Assembly: GCA_964631965.1 (NCBI GenBank)
Contig: CAZWAR010000075.1
Location: forward strand, 1 to 14,523
Origin: CAIQPS01 sp964631965
Lineage (GTDB): Bacteria > Actinomycetota > Thermoleophilia > RBG-16-64-13
Direction: 5' to 3'
Length of the DNA: 14,523 nt
In this document: positions 13,516-14,523 of the stretch, piece by piece
Position numbering within the stretch: the stretch's first letter is position 1
Layout: each line of letters begins with the position of its first letter
The notes under the pieces: model-generated
Seen by the model: only the letters and a program-made list of their open reading frames with translations
Told to the model about the DNA's origin: nothing
Database searches by the model: none
Translations under genes and position numbers: made by a program

Positions 13516-14523
13516 TCAGCCGCCGATGAGCGTCCCCCAGATCTCGACGGCGTCGAGGGTTATGTACTTGCCCACCGGGCTGTCCTCGTTGACCTCGATC
13601 CTCACGTCATGGTCTTCTTCGTCGAGTGTGCCGGTGGTGAAGATCAGCACGTCGTAGACGGCGGAGCTTGCCGAGAGGTCGACCGTCTGCTCGAGCACGT
13701 TGTCCACGTAGATATCGGCGATCCCGGTGGTGAGGCCCTTCATGGCATAGACGTCGAGGCGGGTGCCGCTGAAGTGGATGGTGACCGAGGCGTCCGGCGA
13801 ACTCGAGCGGCCGTAACTCCCTCCGGAAGCATAGGTCTTGGGAAAGTCGTACCAGACCCCCGTCTCCGCGATGTCGTCTTCCGTCTGCTCATAGTGGTTG
13901 GGGGGATCGGGGTCTCCGACGTAGCCGCATTCCTCCGCGATCTGTGCGGAGACGGCCTCATAGTATGCGGCCGCCGCCGCCACCCGCTGAGCCACGTAAT
14001 CCGGAGGAACGTAGCCGGCAGAGAAGATGGTCTCCAGTCCGCCCTCGATGTCGCCGGCAATGATCTGATCGACACCCGCGGAATACGCCGCACTTCGTTC
14101 CCGCATGAGATAGAACCACGCATCGATGCCGTTCTCCACCGTGGGGAAGGCGGCGAAGACGTTCGGGTCGTGCCCGGACTCCAGAACGGTGCCGGGGTAG
14201 CGATCCGCCTCCCAGGAGGTGTAGGCCAGGTTGCCGATGTTCTTGTTCTCCCAGCTGCGGGGGAACTGTGTGCAGTAGCTCTCCCCCCACAAACCGTTCT
14301 CGCCCCAGAAGAAGGCGAGCGCGAGCTGAACCGGGACGTTGTACGTCTGGGCCTCCTCGCAGATGTAGCCGGAGTATGGAGCGAGCCGGCTGGTCAGTCC
14401 GGTCAGGTAGCCCTCCAGCCAGGTGGCCTTGACGGCTTCGGCCACGCCGGGAGGAGGAGGCTCGGGACCGCTGCCGATGCTCCCCCAGATATCCACGGCG
14501 TCCAAGGTGAGGAACTCCCCGGG
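13516..14523 (-). CDS. Glucosaminidase-like (lysozyme-fold) wall hydrolase with tail domains (5' end outside the window)
   Basis: 335 residues and the TGA stop are visible; the N-terminus lies beyond the right edge. The fragment opens with PGEFLTLDAVDIWGS, the end of an upstream tail domain, then a Pro-rich linker (PEPPPP). The middle part resembles GH73-type endo-beta-N-acetylglucosaminidases: VPVQLALAFFWGENGLWGES with a likely catalytic Glu encoded at 14299-14301, ENKNIGNLAY in place of the NNLFGIK segment, and VFAAFPTVENGIDAWFYLM. It would cut the glycan of peptidoglycan outside the cell. A final tail domain follows (about 13516-13860; GGSYGRSS, LDAVEIWGT), the same type as in the SpoIID-domain protein. 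The gene therefore has tail domains on both sides of the enzyme. Its 3' end is 163 bp from mop, and no functional link to the redox operon is evident. A signal peptide is expected but not seen. Confidence 0.82.
   Translation of the reverse strand, partial: PGEFLTLDAVDIWGSIGSGPEPPPPGVAEAVKATWLEGYLTGLTSRLAPYSGYICEEAQTYNVPVQLALAFFWGENGLWGESYCTQFPRSWENKNIGNLAYTSWEADRYPGTVLESGHDPNVFAAFPTVENGIDAWFYLMRERSAAYSAGVDQIIAGDIEGGLETIFSAGYVPPDYVAQRVAAAAAYYEAVSAQIAEECGYVGDPDPPNHYEQTEDDIAETGVWYDFPKTYASGGSYGRSSSPDASVTIHFSGTRLDVYAMKGLTTGIADIYVDNVLEQTVDLSASSAVYDVLIFTTGTLDEEDHDVRIEVNEDSPVGKYITLDAVEIWGTLIGG
14486..14523. repeat. 38-bp direct repeat shared with the left-end gene (117-154)
   Basis: 34 of 38 bases equal 117-154. 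It codes for PGEFLTLDAVDIW, the end of a tail domain upstream of the glucosaminidase-like domain. Confidence 0.7.

Noticed and set aside
10404..13529. 1041-codon open frame on the plus strand, opposite mop
   Set aside because: It mirrors the Mop gene, whose clusters and catalytic residues are complete. The plus-strand translation is a low-complexity His/Val/Gly/Arg mix with no motif, typical of antisense frames in GC-rich DNA.
1..14523. tRNA, rRNA, CRISPR arrays, insertion sequences, transposase or phage genes
   Set aside because: None seen: gaps are short, no regular short repeat-spacer pattern exists, and no gene resembles a mobility function.

Overview
The window is GC-rich, uses many GTG starts and is almost fully coding. 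It looks like a chromosomal segment of an actinobacterium, probably an anaerobic or microaerobic one. The beta-phosphoglucomutase/GH65 pair has the order and sizes I know from actinobacteria (Rv3400/Rv3401 in Mycobacterium tuberculosis). The central operon encodes an aldehyde oxidoreductase very similar to Mop of the anaerobe Desulfovibrio gigas. Two secreted wall-active proteins carry a tail domain I associate with actinobacterial surface proteins. The lineage is an inference from family resemblance only.

Layout. (1) 1-1549, minus: N-terminal 516 codons of a secreted SpoIID/LytB-domain protein; its C-terminus leaves the window inside a second copy of a ~133-residue tail repeat. (2) 1550-1867: non-coding, with a candidate promoter and a hairpin-rich leader for that gene. 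(3) 1868-2437, minus: Mug-type mismatch uracil-DNA glycosylase. (4) 2542-5692, plus, divergent from mug: a translationally coupled beta-phosphoglucomutase-like HAD enzyme and a GH65 glycosidase/phosphorylase. (5) 5715-13352, minus, convergent with GH65: a five-gene redox operon, transcribed in the order Mop-type molybdenum aldehyde oxidoreductase, a GltD-like/HdrD-like iron-sulfur flavoprotein, a 61-residue Cys-rich ribbon protein, a beta-hydroxyacid dehydrogenase, and an iron-dependent alcohol dehydrogenase. (6) 13516-14523, minus: C-terminal part of a secreted glucosaminidase-like wall hydrolase with the same tail domain as gene 1.

How the genes may work together. The GH65/beta-PGM pair would split an alpha-glucosyl disaccharide with phosphate and feed glucose 6-phosphate to central metabolism. 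In the redox operon, the alcohol dehydrogenase and hydroxyacid dehydrogenase would interconvert alcohols, aldehydes and hydroxyacids. Mop would oxidise an aldehyde to the acid, and the unusual iron-sulfur flavoprotein (a FAD Rossmann domain without an NAD(P)-binding domain, two ferredoxin-like Cys sets and two CCG domains), with the small Cys protein, would take the electrons. The Mop + flavo-Fe-S + small Cys-rich protein trio is the most interesting system here. It resembles, from memory, a conserved module around DVU_1557-DVU_1559 of Desulfovibrio vulgaris, here joined to two dehydrogenases. The operon and the sugar genes are flanked on both sides by genes sharing the same tail-domain DNA in the same orientation.
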